Positions 37,313 to 45,839 of a stretch of 64,000 bases of DNA are shown piece by piece (position 1 is the stretch's first letter; each line of letters opens with the position of its first letter). The notes beneath the pieces are model-generated. The model was not told the DNA's origin. It did not search any database and was given only the letters and a program-made list of their open reading frames with translations. A program made the translations under genes and the position numbers. Source of the DNA: Pseudomonas solani. GTDB lineage: Bacteria > Pseudomonadota > Gammaproteobacteria > Pseudomonadales > Pseudomonadaceae. The stretch lies in contig NZ_AP023081.1 in assembly GCF_026072635.1 (NCBI RefSeq), positions 2,378,501 through 2,442,500 on the forward strand, given 5' to 3'.

Positions 37313-39916
37313 TCAGAACGGCAGGTTGATATCGGGGGCTACGGTGTAGAGCTGGGCGCGGAACACTTCCTTGATGCGCTCGAGCTCCTCCTCGGTGTCC
37401 GCTTCGAAGCGCAGTACCAGCACCGGCGTGGTGTTGGAGGCGCGCACCAGGCCCCAGCCCTTGGGATAGTCGACGCGCACGCCGTCCAGGGTGGTGAGGT
37501 TGGCGTCGCCCCAGGTGCCGTCGCGCTGCAGGCGCTCGATCAGGCGGAACTTGCTCTCGTCGGTAACGGTGATGTTGATCTCCGGCGTCGAGATGTCGCT
37601 GGGGAAGGCGGAGAACACGTGCTCGGCGTCGCGCTTGTCCTGGCTGAGGATCTCCAGCAGGCGGGCGGCACTGTAGATACCGTCGTCGAAGCCGAACCAG
37701 CGCTCCTTGAAGAAGATGTGGCCGCTCATCTCGCCAGCCAGCAGTGCGCCGGTTTCCTTCATTTTCTTCTTGATCAGCGAATGGCCGGTCTTCCACATCA
37801 CCGGGCGGCCGCCGTAGCCACTGATCAGGGCGGTCAGGCGACGGGTGCATTTGACGTCGAAGATGATGTCGGCGCCCGGGTTGCGCGAAACCACGTCCTT
37901 GGCGAAGAGCATCAGCAGGCGGTCGGGGTAGATGATGGTGCCCTGGTTGGTCACCACGCCGACGCGGTCGCCGTCGCCGTCGAAGGCCAGGCCCAGGTCG
38001 GCTTTCTCTTCCTTCACCTTGGCGATCAGGTCGACCAGGTTCTCGGGCTTGCCCGGGTCCGGGTGGTGGTTGGGGAAGGTGCCGTCCACGTCGCAGTAGA
38101 GCGGGATGACGGTGCAGCCCAGGGCTTCGATCAGTTGCGGGGCGATCACGCCGGCCACGCCGTTGCCGCAGTCCACCACCACCTTCATGGGCTTGGCCAT
38201 GGCGATGTCGTCGCGAATCTGCTTGAAGTAGCGGTCGAGGATCTCGACCTGTTCGACACTGCCGACGCCGCTGGCCAGGTCGTTGTTCTTGATGCGGGTG
38301 TGCAGCGCGGTGATCTGCTCGTTGGCCAGGGTCTCGCCGGCGACGACGATCTTGAAGCCGTTGTAGTCCGGCGGGTTGTGGCTGCCGGTGAGCATCACGC
38401 CGGATTTGCCGGCCAGCACGTTGGCGGCGTAGTAGAGCACCGGGGTCGGCACCATGCCGACGTCGGTGACCTGGCAGCCGCAGTCCAGCAGGCCTTGGAT
38501 CAGTGCCTGGACCAGTTCGGGGCCGGACAGGCGACCGTCACGGCCGACCGATACGGCCGGCTCGCCGCGGGCGAGGCTTTCGGAGCCAATGGCACGGCCT
38601 ACCCAGTAGGCGGTTTCGGCGGTCAGGGTGTCGCCGACCACGCCACGGATGTCGTAGGCGCGGAAGATGCTAGCGGGCAGGTTGGGTGCGGCTTGCGGGG
38701 TGCTCATGACGGGGGCTTGCTCCAATCCCAGGAGGTCCTGGTCTTCGTCGAGGATGTCGATATCGAGGATGTCGGTATCTTGGAAAAGCGGATCGGCCAA
38801 CACGGGTGGCTCGATCATCTTGGCCGGGGCGGGGGTAACCGCCGGGCCGGGTTGCCGATCGCCGTTAGCGCTGCCCGCCGCCGGCTCCGGCTTGCGCCGT
38901 GACTGCCGGGTGAGCGACTGGGCCAGGGCGTCAAGCGCCGACAGGCGCAGACTGAAGGCTTTGACGCTTTTGCCGCTGGAGAGTTCTTGCACCAGTTGGT
39001 TGAGCTGGATCACGTCTGCATGCAGCTTGCGATTGAAGCCGCCCCGCAGCAGATACAGGCCAATCAGGGCGCCGGCCAGGGCCAGGAGCGCGGCCACTGC
39101 CAGCAGGATGGGGGACATGCCCGAATCGCTCAGTTGCGGGCCGGGAATGAACGACAGTTTCCAGTTGGGGTTGCCGGTGTTCAGGGCGATGGGTACGCCT
39201 TCGGCCTGGGCGCCACGCAGGGTCAGGGTCTGGGCCGGGGCGTTGCCGAACTGCTGGGTGAACTGCAGCTGGCCGACACCGTCGGGCAGCGGTGCGAGGG
39301 CGCCGAGCAGGCGGTCGAGGTCGACCACCAGCAGCAGGGTGCCCTGGATCGGCGAACTGTCGGTCAGGCGCAGCGGTGCGGCGCTGTAGACCAGCCAGCG
39401 CTGGCCGACCCGATAGGCTTCCGGCGCAGGTTTCTGGCCGGCTTCGACGCGGCGCAGCATGTCCAGGGCGGCGAAGTTCATCGGTGCCGCGCGCTGGCTG
39501 TTCTGCTGGGCCTGGCCGGGCAGGTTGAGGTGGGCGTCGACCACGGCGTTCCAGTAGCCGAGGCCGCGCTCGGCCGCTTGCACCTGGGCGGTGTCGGCGC
39601 TGTTGAGCGCTTCGGCCAGCGCCGGGTTGCGGGCGGCAGCGGCGGTGTCGGCGACCAGTTGCGCCAGGGCCTGGCGCAGGGCGCTGGCCTGGCTTTCACC
39701 CCAGGCCTGGCTGAGCTGGTTGCGTTGGGTCTGCTGGGCGCCGTTGATCAGTGCGGCCCAGAGCAGCACGCCGGCGGCGGCCACGCCCAGTGCCGCAGCG
39801 ATGGCGCCGGGCAGCAGGTCGCCGAGGCCCTTGTCACGGGCCGGTTTGTTCTTTTCGGCAGGGCTGGCCAGGATCTCGGTGTCGGCATCCTTGGCGCTGC
39901 GCTTGAAGAGTTTCAC
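37313..39916 (-). CDS. algC: Phosphomannomutase/phosphoglucomutase AlgC with long N-terminal membrane domain
   Basis: AlgC interconverts the 1- and 6-phosphates of mannose and glucose, feeding alginate, LPS, Psl/Pel and rhamnolipid synthesis. The catalytic part is the last ~464 residues: TGSHNPPDYNGFK with the phospho-Ser, FDGDGDRVG for Mg, GEMSGHIFF for the sugar, and RASNTTPVLVLRFE for phosphate. The frame, however, runs 867 residues. The first ~400 add a helix at ~35-55, a periplasmic region, a second helix at ~270-290, a cytoplasmic stretch and an acidic linker (DTDILDIDILDEDQD). An internal ATG at 38707 (MSTPQAAPNLPASIFRAYDI) would give the classical 463-residue form. Both forms may be made. 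Confidence 0.94.
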   Translation of the reverse strand: MKLFKRSAKDADTEILASPAEKNKPARDKGLGDLLPGAIAAALGVAAAGVLLWAALINGAQQTQRNQLSQAWGESQASALRQALAQLVADTAAAARNPALAEALNSADTAQVQAAERGLGYWNAVVDAHLNLPGQAQQNSQRAAPMNFAALDMLRRVEAGQKPAPEAYRVGQRWLVYSAAPLRLTDSSPIQGTLLLVVDLDRLLGALAPLPDGVGQLQFTQQFGNAPAQTLTLRGAQAEGVPIALNTGNPNWKLSFIPGPQLSDSGMSPILLAVAALLALAGALIGLYLLRGGFNRKLHADVIQLNQLVQELSSGKSVKAFSLRLSALDALAQSLTRQSRRKPEPAAGSANGDRQPGPAVTPAPAKMIEPPVLADPLFQDTDILDIDILDEDQDLLGLEQAPVMSTPQAAPNLPASIFRAYDIRGVVGDTLTAETAYWVGRAIGSESLARGEPAVSVGRDGRLSGPELVQALIQGLLDCGCQVTDVGMVPTPVLYYAANVLAGKSGVMLTGSHNPPDYNGFKIVVAGETLANEQITALHTRIKNNDLASGVGSVEQVEILDRYFKQIRDDIAMAKPMKVVVDCGNGVAGVIAPQLIEALGCTVIPLYCDVDGTFPNHHPDPGKPENLVDLIAKVKEEKADLGLAFDGDGDRVGVVTNQGTIIYPDRLLMLFAKDVVSRNPGADIIFDVKCTRRLTALISGYGGRPVMWKTGHSLIKKKMKETGALLAGEMSGHIFFKERWFGFDDGIYSAARLLEILSQDKRDAEHVFSAFPSDISTPEINITVTDESKFRLIERLQRDGTWGDANLTTLDGVRVDYPKGWGLVRASNTTPVLVLRFEADTEEELERIKEVFRAQLYTVAPDINLPF

Positions 39917-39956
39917 TGAAGGTCTCCCCCGCGGATCATCCTGAAGTCGTTCCGGA

Positions 39957-40412
39957 TCAGTGGCTGCCGGAGTGCCCGAAGCCGCCCGCGCCGCGCTGGC
40001 TCTCGTCGAACTCGTCGACCAGCTCGAAGTGCGCCTGCACGACTGGCACCAAGACTAGCTGAGCGATGCGCTCGCCGATGGCGATGGTGAAGGCGCTCTG
40101 GCCACGGTTCCAGCAGGAGACCATCAGCTCGCCCTGGTAGTCGGAGTCGATCAGGCCGACCAGGTTGCCCAGCACGATGCCGTGCTTGTGGCCCAGGCCC
40201 GAGCGCGGAAGGATCAGCGCGGCGAGGCCCGGGTCGGCGATGTAGATGGACAGGCCGGTGGGGATCAGCACGGTCTGGCCCGGTTCCAGGGTCAGGTCTT
40301 CCTTGAGCATGGCGCGCAGGTCGAGGCCGGCGGAGCCCGGCGTGGCGTACTGGGGCAGCGGGAAGTCGCGGCCGATGCGGGGGTCGAGGATCTTGGCTTG
40401 CAATGAGTGCAT
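39957..40412 (-). CDS. dut: dUTP diphosphatase
   Basis: A 151-residue trimeric dUTPase that keeps uracil out of DNA and supplies dUMP. The five family motifs are complete: GSAGLDLRAM near residue 28, PRSGLGHKHGIVLGNLVGLI near 70-90 with the catalytic Asp in IDSDYQGEL, ERIAQLVLVPVV, and the C-terminal GAGGFGHSG Phe loop. It lies 6 bp after coaBC and 40 bp before algC. Confidence 0.97.
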   Translation of the reverse strand: MHSLQAKILDPRIGRDFPLPQYATPGSAGLDLRAMLKEDLTLEPGQTVLIPTGLSIYIADPGLAALILPRSGLGHKHGIVLGNLVGLIDSDYQGELMVSCWNRGQSAFTIAIGERIAQLVLVPVVQAHFELVDEFDESQRGAGGFGHSGSH

Positions 40413-40418
40413 GGGGTC

Positions 40419-41627
40419 TCAGGCCTGGTTGAGGCGATCGGCGATGAAGGCGATCAGCTGGCGGGCGATCTTGCCCTTGCTGGTCTGGGCGAAGCTGTTC
40501 TGGTGCAGCGCGCGATCGATGATGGTGATCGCGTTTTCCTCGCTGTTGAAGCCGATGCTGGGGTTGGCCACATCGTTGGCGACGATCAGGTCGAGGTTCT
40601 TGTCCTTGAGCTTGCGCGAGGCGTACTCGAGCAGGTTCTCGGTCTCGGCGGCGAAGCCGACGCTGAAGGGGCGATCGGCGCGCCCGGCGAGGGTCGCGAG
40701 GATATCCGGGTTGCGCACCAGTTGCAGCAGCAGGCCTTCGCCGCTGGTGGGGTCCTTCTTCATTTTGTGCGCCGCCACCACTTCCGGGCGGTAGTCGGCC
40801 ACGGCGGCCGCGGCGATCAGCAGGTCGCAGGGCATCGCCGCTTCGCAGGCCGCGAGCATGTCGCGGGCACTGACCACATCGATGCGGTTGACCCGGTCCG
40901 GCGTCGGCAGGTGCACGGGGCCGGTGATCAGGGTGACCTTGGCGCCCGCCTCCACCGCGGCTTCGGCGAGGGCGAAGCCCATCTTCCCGGAGCTGTGGTT
41001 GGTGATGTAGCGCACCGGGTCGATGTTTTCCTGGGTCGGGCCGGCGGTGATCAGCACGTGGCGGCCGGTCAGGGCCTTGTGCTGGAACAGGTCGGCGGCC
41101 AGCTGGGCGAGCTGGTCGGCTTCGAGCATGCGGCCGAGGCCGATGTCGCCACAGGCCTGGCTGCCGGATGCCGGCCCGAACAGGTGCAGGCCACGCTTGG
41201 CGAGGGCTTCGGCGTTGGCCTGGGTCGCCGGGTCGCGCCACATGGCCTGGTTCATCGCCGGGGCCAGGGCAACCGGTGCGTCGGTGGCCAGCACCAGGGT
41301 GGTCAGCAGGTCGTCGGCCACGCCTTGGGTCAGGCGGGCCATGAGGTCGGCGGTGGCAGGGGCGATGAGCACCAGGTCGGCCCAGCGTGCCAGCTCGATA
41401 TGACCCATGGCCGCTTCGGCAGCGGTGTCGAGCAGATCGAGGTGCACCGGGTGGCCGGAAAGGGCCTGTAGGGTCAGCGGGGTGATGAATTCGCGCCCGC
41501 CATGGGTCATCACGACCCGTACTTCCGCGCCCTGGTCGCGCAGGCGGCGAACCAGCTCCGCGCTCTTGTAGGCCGCAATGCCGCCGCCCACGCCCAGTAC
41601 GATGCGTTTCCGATAGAGCCGCTGCAT
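40419..41627 (-). CDS. coaBC: Phosphopantothenoylcysteine synthetase/decarboxylase CoaBC
   Basis: A 402-residue bifunctional flavoenzyme making 4'-phosphopantetheine for coenzyme A. The N-terminal CoaC half has GIAAYKSAELVRRL, the catalytic His in GHIELARWAD (~residue 74), PAMNQAMWRDP and the Cys lid GSQACGDIGLGRM. The CoaB half begins near 190 with ITAGPTQENIDPVRYITNHS and has AAVADYRPE, then KMKK. It is the first gene of the coaBC-dut-algC-argB run and diverges from radC. Confidence 0.96.
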   Translation of the reverse strand: MQRLYRKRIVLGVGGGIAAYKSAELVRRLRDQGAEVRVVMTHGGREFITPLTLQALSGHPVHLDLLDTAAEAAMGHIELARWADLVLIAPATADLMARLTQGVADDLLTTLVLATDAPVALAPAMNQAMWRDPATQANAEALAKRGLHLFGPASGSQACGDIGLGRMLEADQLAQLAADLFQHKALTGRHVLITAGPTQENIDPVRYITNHSSGKMGFALAEAAVEAGAKVTLITGPVHLPTPDRVNRIDVVSARDMLAACEAAMPCDLLIAAAAVADYRPEVVAAHKMKKDPTSGEGLLLQLVRNPDILATLAGRADRPFSVGFAAETENLLEYASRKLKDKNLDLIVANDVANPSIGFNSEENAITIIDRALHQNSFAQTSKGKIARQLIAFIADRLNQA

Positions 41628-41761
41628 AGGCCTGCCTTATGGATGTTTAGATTGCGCAGCGGCGACGACGCCTCCCCAGGCCAATCGCCGCGCAAAAAAG
41701 GTGGATTAAGATAGCACAGCGACCGCATGGGAACAGCGGTGCGCTCAACCACGGAGGCGCC

Positions 41762-42436
41762 ATGAGCATTCGTCACTGGCCTGCGGCGGAGCGGCCGCGG
41801 GAGAAGCTTCTAGAGCAGGGCGCGGCGGCCCTCACCGACGCCGAACTCCTCGCCATATTCCTGCGTATCGGGGTGGCCGGGCAGAGCGCGGTGGACCTCG
41901 CCCGCCATCTGCTCAACGACTTCGGCGGCCTGCGCCTGCTGCTGGAAGCGGACATCGACTCCTTCTGCAGCCGCCTCGGCCTCGGGCCGGCCAAATACGC
42001 CCAGTTGCAGGCGGTGCTGGAGATGTCGCGTCGGCACCTGGCCGAAGGGCTGCGCCGCAATTCGGTGTTGGAAAGTCCGCAGACGGTGCGCGATTACCTG
42101 AAGGCGCAGCTGCGCCATGAACCCCATGAGCTGTTCGGTTGCCTGTTCCTCGACTCGAAGCACCGGGTGCTGGCCTTCGAGGTGCTGTTCCATGGCTCCA
42201 TCGACGGAGCCAGCGTCTATCCGCGCCAGGTGGTCAAGCGGGCCCTGGCGCACAACGCGGCCGCGCTGATCCTCACCCACAACCACCCTTCCGGGGTTGC
42301 CGAACCCAGCCAGGCGGATCGCCTGCTGACCCAGCGCCTGCAGGAGGCCCTGGCACTGGTCGAGGTGCGGGTGCTCGACCACTTCGTGGTGGGGGACGGC
42401 GAGCCGTTGTCGATGGCCGAGTACGGCTGGCTCTAG
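41762..42436 (+). CDS. radC: RadC-family JAB1/MPN protein
   Basis: A 224-residue RadC (YicR) protein. An N-terminal helix-hairpin-helix region (GLGPAKYAQLQAVLEMSRRH) is followed by the JAMM metal site LTHNHPSGVAEPSQAD near residues 172-187. The role is not settled; the old DNA-repair assignment does not hold. Its stop codon TAG lies within CTAG at 42433-42436, which also holds the stop of the convergent gene. It diverges from coaBC. Confidence 0.94.
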   Translation: MSIRHWPAAERPREKLLEQGAAALTDAELLAIFLRIGVAGQSAVDLARHLLNDFGGLRLLLEADIDSFCSRLGLGPAKYAQLQAVLEMSRRHLAEGLRRNSVLESPQTVRDYLKAQLRHEPHELFGCLFLDSKHRVLAFEVLFHGSIDGASVYPRQVVKRALAHNAAALILTHNHPSGVAEPSQADRLLTQRLQEALALVEVRVLDHFVVGDGEPLSMAEYGWL

Positions 42437-42993
42437 CGCGTGTCGTCGACCCGGCGCTGGATGGCGGCCAGCAAACGCCGGCGGATCAGCCCGCTGGCCG
42501 GGCGTATGGCCAGCCAGTAGGGTGTGAACAGCAGGCGGCTGCGGCGGTCCGGGCAATAGACCCGGGTTTCGGTGTGCAGGGTCGTGCGGCCATCCGCGCC
42601 AGGGTTGCAGTGAAAACTCAAAACCAGCTTGGCGACGCCGGGCTCGGCATAGGCGCCGAAGGCGCTGGCGTCGCTGACCGGCTGCAGGCCGAAGTCGCTG
42701 CGCCAGAAGCGTCCGATGAGCCCATAGGCCATGGCGCGATCGGCGTCCCGCTCCAGCAGGGTGAATTCGTGCAGGCCAAAGGTCGCGCGGCCCTTGAGGT
42801 TGTTGTTAAGCCCGAGCGCGCCAGCCAGGCGTGCCGGCGCTTCGCGGATATACAGCAGGGTGCGCACCAGCGGGTCGTCATGCACGGCGAGTTCGCCGAC
42901 CGCATCCAGTGCCTGGCGTGGCGTTGCCCGCAGTGGCAGCTGGTGCCGCTCGACGAACTGGAACTGCGACAGGTAGCGCTGGCTCAGCTCCAT
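42433..42993 (-). CDS. Protein of unknown function (SRPBCC-like)
   Basis: A 186-residue cytoplasmic protein without signal or membrane helix. The pattern of strands (VAKLVLSFHCNPGADGRTTL, TETRVYCPDRRSRLLFTPYW) and a C-terminal basic helix resemble SRPBCC/START-type lipid- or ligand-binding folds, but I recognise no named family. Its ATG shares one base with the stop of the upstream peptide-binding protein gene (TGATG), so it is translationally coupled to it. The end overlaps the convergent radC stop by 4 bp. Confidence 0.72.
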   Translation of the reverse strand: MELSQRYLSQFQFVERHQLPLRATPRQALDAVGELAVHDDPLVRTLLYIREAPARLAGALGLNNNLKGRATFGLHEFTLLERDADRAMAYGLIGRFWRSDFGLQPVSDASAFGAYAEPGVAKLVLSFHCNPGADGRTTLHTETRVYCPDRRSRLLFTPYWLAIRPASGLIRRRLLAAIQRRVDDTR

Positions 42994-44570
42994 CAGGGTT
43001 TCACGCTGACGTGGGAAAAGTCCTGGCGACCGAAGGGATTGGCCTGGTAGCCCTCGACGCCGGCTCGGGTCAGGGCGAAGGCGGTGGGATGGGCCAGCGG
43101 CAGCCACAGCGCCTGTTCCTGGATGATGCGCTGCGCCTTTATATAGAGGGCCGTGCGTTCGGCCTGGTCGGCGAGGCCCTTGCCGTCGCTGATCAGCTTG
43201 TCCAATTCGGCGTCGCAATAGCGTGCGAAGTTGAGCCCCGATTGCACCGAGGCGCAGGAAAACTGCGGGGTGAGGAAGTTGTCCGGGTCGCCGTTGTCGC
43301 CGGCCCAGCCCATGAACAGCAGATCATGCTCGCCGGCCTTGGCGCGGCGGATCAGCTCGCCCCATTCGATCACGCGGATTTCGGCCTGGATGCCCACCTT
43401 GCCCAGGTCCGCCTGCAGCAACTGGGCGCCGAGGCTGGGGTTGGGGTTCAGCAGGCTGCCGGAAGGGCGGGTCCAGATCGTGGTCTTGAAGCCATCCTTG
43501 AAGCCGGCCTCGGCCAGCAGCGCGCGGGCCTTCTCCGGGTCATGGGCGTAGCCGGGCAGGTCCTTGGCATAGCTCCAAGTGTTGGGCGGATAGGGGCCGT
43601 TGGCGGCGCTCGCGCTGCCTTCGAACACGGCCTTGAGATAGCTCTGCTTGTCGAAGGCCAGGTTGATGGCCTGGCGCACCTTGGCCTGGTCCAGCGGCGG
43701 GTGCTGGCTGTTGATGCCGATGAAGGCGGTCATGAAGGCCGGTGTCTGCACCACCTTGAGCGCGGCGTCCTTGCTTGCGGCCTGGACATCCAGCGGCTTG
43801 GGCGACAGGGCGATCTGGCATTCACCGCGGCGCAGCTTCTGCAGGCGCACATTGGCGTCCGGGGTGATGGCGAAGATCAGGCCGTCCACCGCCGGCTTGC
43901 CGGCGAAATAGTCCGGGTTGGCGCTATAGCGCACCACGGCGTCCTTCTGGAAGCGCTTGAAGGCGAAGGGGCCGGTGCCGATCGGCTGGGCGTTGAGCTT
44001 CTCCGGCGTGCCGGCCTTCATCAGTTGCTCGGCGTATTCGGCCGAATAGATGGAGGCGAAGCCCATGCTCAGGGTGGCGAGGAAGGTGGCGTCGGGCTTG
44101 TTCAGGGTGAAGCGCACCTGCAGTGGCGCGACCTTGTCGATGGACTTGATCAGTTGCGGCAGCTGCATCGACTGGGCGTGGGGGAAGCCGCTCTGGGCGA
44201 CCTTGTGCCAGGGGTTGGCCGCATCGAGCATGCGCTGGAAGCTGAACAGCACGTCATCGACATCCAGCTCGCGGCCGGGCTTGAAGTACTCGGTGGTGTG
44301 GAAGCGTACACCGGGGCGCAGGGTGAAGGTGTAGGCCAGGCCGCCGGGGGAGACCTCCCAGCTCTGCGCCAGCCCGGGCACCAGCTCGCCACGCTGGGCA
44401 TCGAACTCCACCAGGCGGTTCATCAGCACATCGGCGGATGCGTTGGTGGTGGTCAGCGAGTTGTACTGCACCACGTCGAAGCCTTCGGGGCTGGCCTCGG
44501 TGCAGACGCTCAGGCTGGCCGCCTGGGCGAACAGCGGGGCGAGCAGCAGGGGAAGGGCGGCGAATCGCAT
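42993..44570 (-). CDS. Periplasmic peptide-binding protein of an ABC transporter (DppA/OppA-like)
   Basis: A 525-residue family-5 extracellular solute-binding protein. The signal peptide (MRFAALPLLLAPLFAQAA) is followed by LSVCTEASPEGFDVVQYNSL. The DELDVDDVLFSFQRM-type domain signature is seen as ELDVDDVLFSFQRMLDA near residue 98. HDLLFMGWAGDNGDPDNFLT near 400 is typical of dipeptide-binding DppA. Permease and ATPase genes are not adjacent, so the protein is an orphan here. The start at 44570 gives the best signal peptide. It is coupled to the next gene by TGATG. Confidence 0.9.
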   Translation of the reverse strand: MRFAALPLLLAPLFAQAASLSVCTEASPEGFDVVQYNSLTTTNASADVLMNRLVEFDAQRGELVPGLAQSWEVSPGGLAYTFTLRPGVRFHTTEYFKPGRELDVDDVLFSFQRMLDAANPWHKVAQSGFPHAQSMQLPQLIKSIDKVAPLQVRFTLNKPDATFLATLSMGFASIYSAEYAEQLMKAGTPEKLNAQPIGTGPFAFKRFQKDAVVRYSANPDYFAGKPAVDGLIFAITPDANVRLQKLRRGECQIALSPKPLDVQAASKDAALKVVQTPAFMTAFIGINSQHPPLDQAKVRQAINLAFDKQSYLKAVFEGSASAANGPYPPNTWSYAKDLPGYAHDPEKARALLAEAGFKDGFKTTIWTRPSGSLLNPNPSLGAQLLQADLGKVGIQAEIRVIEWGELIRRAKAGEHDLLFMGWAGDNGDPDNFLTPQFSCASVQSGLNFARYCDAELDKLISDGKGLADQAERTALYIKAQRIIQEQALWLPLAHPTAFALTRAGVEGYQANPFGRQDFSHVSVKP

Positions 44571-44752
44571 GGGCAGGCTCCATTTGCGGTGGCCCTGGCC
44601 GGTGGCGGCGGGCGGAGGCCCTACGCTAGACCATGGCCAGGAGCGGGGCAATGCGCTTCTGGCGACGAGCGGTTATTTTCTGCGCAGCCCGCGTCGCTGC
44701 GGTTGCAGGCCCTCGCGGTTGGGCACCGCTTTCGGCAAAAGTGGTGCAGTCC

Positions 44753-44781
44753 TTGCTGCACTAGGGGGTTTCTGATATAAA
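44753..44781 (+). promoter_or_regulatory. Sigma-70 promoter of rpmB-rpmG
   Basis: TTGCTG (44753-44758) and TATAAA (44776-44781) are 17 bp apart, about 147 bp before the rpmB start. The region downstream is a long leader. Confidence 0.7.
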
Positions 44782-44788
44782 GCAGCGC

Positions 44789-44927
44789 TCTTTTCTAGGG
44801 GCCCGGTCTTTCGCAGTCTGTGTGTGGCCGGTAAGACCCTGACGAGACGGGCGCTAAAACGCCCACAAGTGAGAGTTCAAGCGGCCAACCCATGCCGGGT
44901 TGGGCATGAGGTTTAGAGGGCTGAGGC
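44789..44927 (+). other. Long 5' leader of rpmB-rpmG with hairpins
   Basis: About 140 bases of untranslated leader lie between the promoter and rpmB. Two stems are visible: GGGCG...CGCCC around 44850-44865, and CCAACCC (44885-44891) with GGGTTGG (44897-44903). It may be a ribosomal-protein leader used for autoregulation. No known riboswitch is recognised. With the promoter, it accounts for most of the 357-bp gap before rpmB. Confidence 0.5.
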
Positions 44928-45164
44928 ATGTCTAGAGTCTGTCAAGTAACCGGTAAGGGTCCGGTTACCGGGAACAACGTTTCCCACGCTAACAACAAAA
45001 CCCGTCGTCGTTTCCTGCCGAACCTGCAGCACCACCGCTTCTGGGTCGAGTCCGAGAAGCGCTTCGTGCGTCTGCGCGTTTCCGCCAAGGGCATGCGCAT
45101 CATCGACAAGCGTGGTATCGACGTAGTCCTGTCCGAGCTGCGTGCTCGCGGCGAGAAGGTATAA
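44928..45164 (+). CDS. rpmB: 50S ribosomal protein L28
   Basis: A 78-residue large-subunit protein. The start MSRVCQVTGKGPVTGNNVSH and TRRRFLPNLQHHRFWVESEK are conserved. It lacks the zinc Cys pairs of the C+ type, having a single Cys. rpmG follows after 10 bp, as in most gammaproteobacteria. GGGCTGAGGC before the ATG contains GAGG as the ribosome site. Confidence 0.98.
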   Translation: MSRVCQVTGKGPVTGNNVSHANNKTRRRFLPNLQHHRFWVESEKRFVRLRVSAKGMRIIDKRGIDVVLSELRARGEKV

Positions 45165-45174
45165 GGAGCTAATC

Positions 45175-45330
45175 ATGCGTGAACTGATCCGTTTGGTGTC
45201 CAGCGCCGGTACCGGCCACTTCTACACCACCGACAAGAACAAGCGCACTACTCCCGACAAGATCGAAATCAAGAAATTCGATCCGGTCGTGCGTAAGCAC
45301 GTGATCTACAAGGAAGCCAAGATCAAGTAA
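45175..45330 (+). CDS. rpmG: 50S ribosomal protein L33
   Basis: A 51-residue large-subunit protein (MRELIRLVSSAGTGHFYTTD, then KFDPVVRKHVIYKEAKIK). It has no Cys, so it is the zinc-free C- form. The start at 45175 has AAGGAG 6 bp upstream; the frame is open further but overlaps rpmB. A strong terminator follows. Confidence 0.97.
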   Translation: MRELIRLVSSAGTGHFYTTDKNKRTTPDKIEIKKFDPVVRKHVIYKEAKIK

Positions 45331-45351
45331 TTGATCCGGCCCTTGTCGAAG

Positions 45352-45377
45352 AAGCCCGCCTACATGGCGGGCTTTTT
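45352..45377 (+). terminator. Intrinsic terminator after rpmG
   Basis: AAGCCCGCC (45352-45360) and GGCGGGCTT (45366-45374) with a TACAT loop, followed by T residues to 45377. Confidence 0.9.
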
Positions 45378-45416
45378 CATGCCCGCGATTTGTCGTCCGG
45401 CCTTTCCCGCGCCCAT

Positions 45417-45439
45417 AAAAAAGCCCGCTTTCGCGGGCT
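45417..45439 (-). terminator. Intrinsic terminator after the cupin gene
   Basis: AGCCCGC (45422-45428) and GCGGGCT (45433-45439) with TTTC between. On the minus strand the stem is followed by six T (45422-45417). It serves the minus-strand cupin gene. Confidence 0.82.
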
Positions 45440-45476
45440 CAAGGGGATTACGAGCTTCTGGAGGTGAAGCGGTGGA

Positions 45477-45839
45477 TCATTTGCTCTGTTCGAAGATCAC
45501 GTAGACCTTGCGGCAGGCCTCGAGCACTTCCCAGGTGCCGGAGAAGCCGGCGGGAATGACGAAGCGATCGCCGGCGCGAACGGTCTTGGCGTTGCCGTCG
45601 GCGTCACGCAGGACGGAAACGCCCTGGAGGATCTCGCAGTATTCGTGTTCGGTGTAGCTGACGGTCCAGTGGCCGACTGCGCCTTCCCAGATGCCCACGT
45701 TGAACTGCCCGCAGGGGCTGCCGTAGTGGTTGCGCACGCTCTGCTCCGGGTCGCCCTTGAGGACTTTCTCGGGGGCTGGGCGGTAGCGCTCGGCGGCGGC
45801 TGGGCTGTTGGCGAAGTCGACGATGGATTCGATGTTCAT
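45477..45839 (-). CDS. Cupin-domain protein (DUF861/cupin_3)
   Basis: A 120-residue single-domain cupin. VSYTEHEYCEILQGVSVLRD near residue 65 and TVRAGDRFVIPAGFSGTWEV near 90 are the two cupin strands. The metal-ligand His are mostly replaced, as in the DUF861/cupin_3 (ureidoglycine aminohydrolase-like) group. I infer a tie to amino-acid or polyamine breakdown only from position next to the aldehyde dehydrogenase gene. The start at 45839 is the first Met that begins family-like sequence. Confidence 0.83.
   Translation of the reverse strand: MNIESIVDFANSPAAAERYRPAPEKVLKGDPEQSVRNHYGSPCGQFNVGIWEGAVGHWTVSYTEHEYCEILQGVSVLRDADGNAKTVRAGDRFVIPAGFSGTWEVLEACRKVYVIFEQSK

Noticed and set aside
36743..38902. 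A 719-codon plus-strand frame opposite argB and algC
   Set aside because: Antisense shadow spanning two genes.
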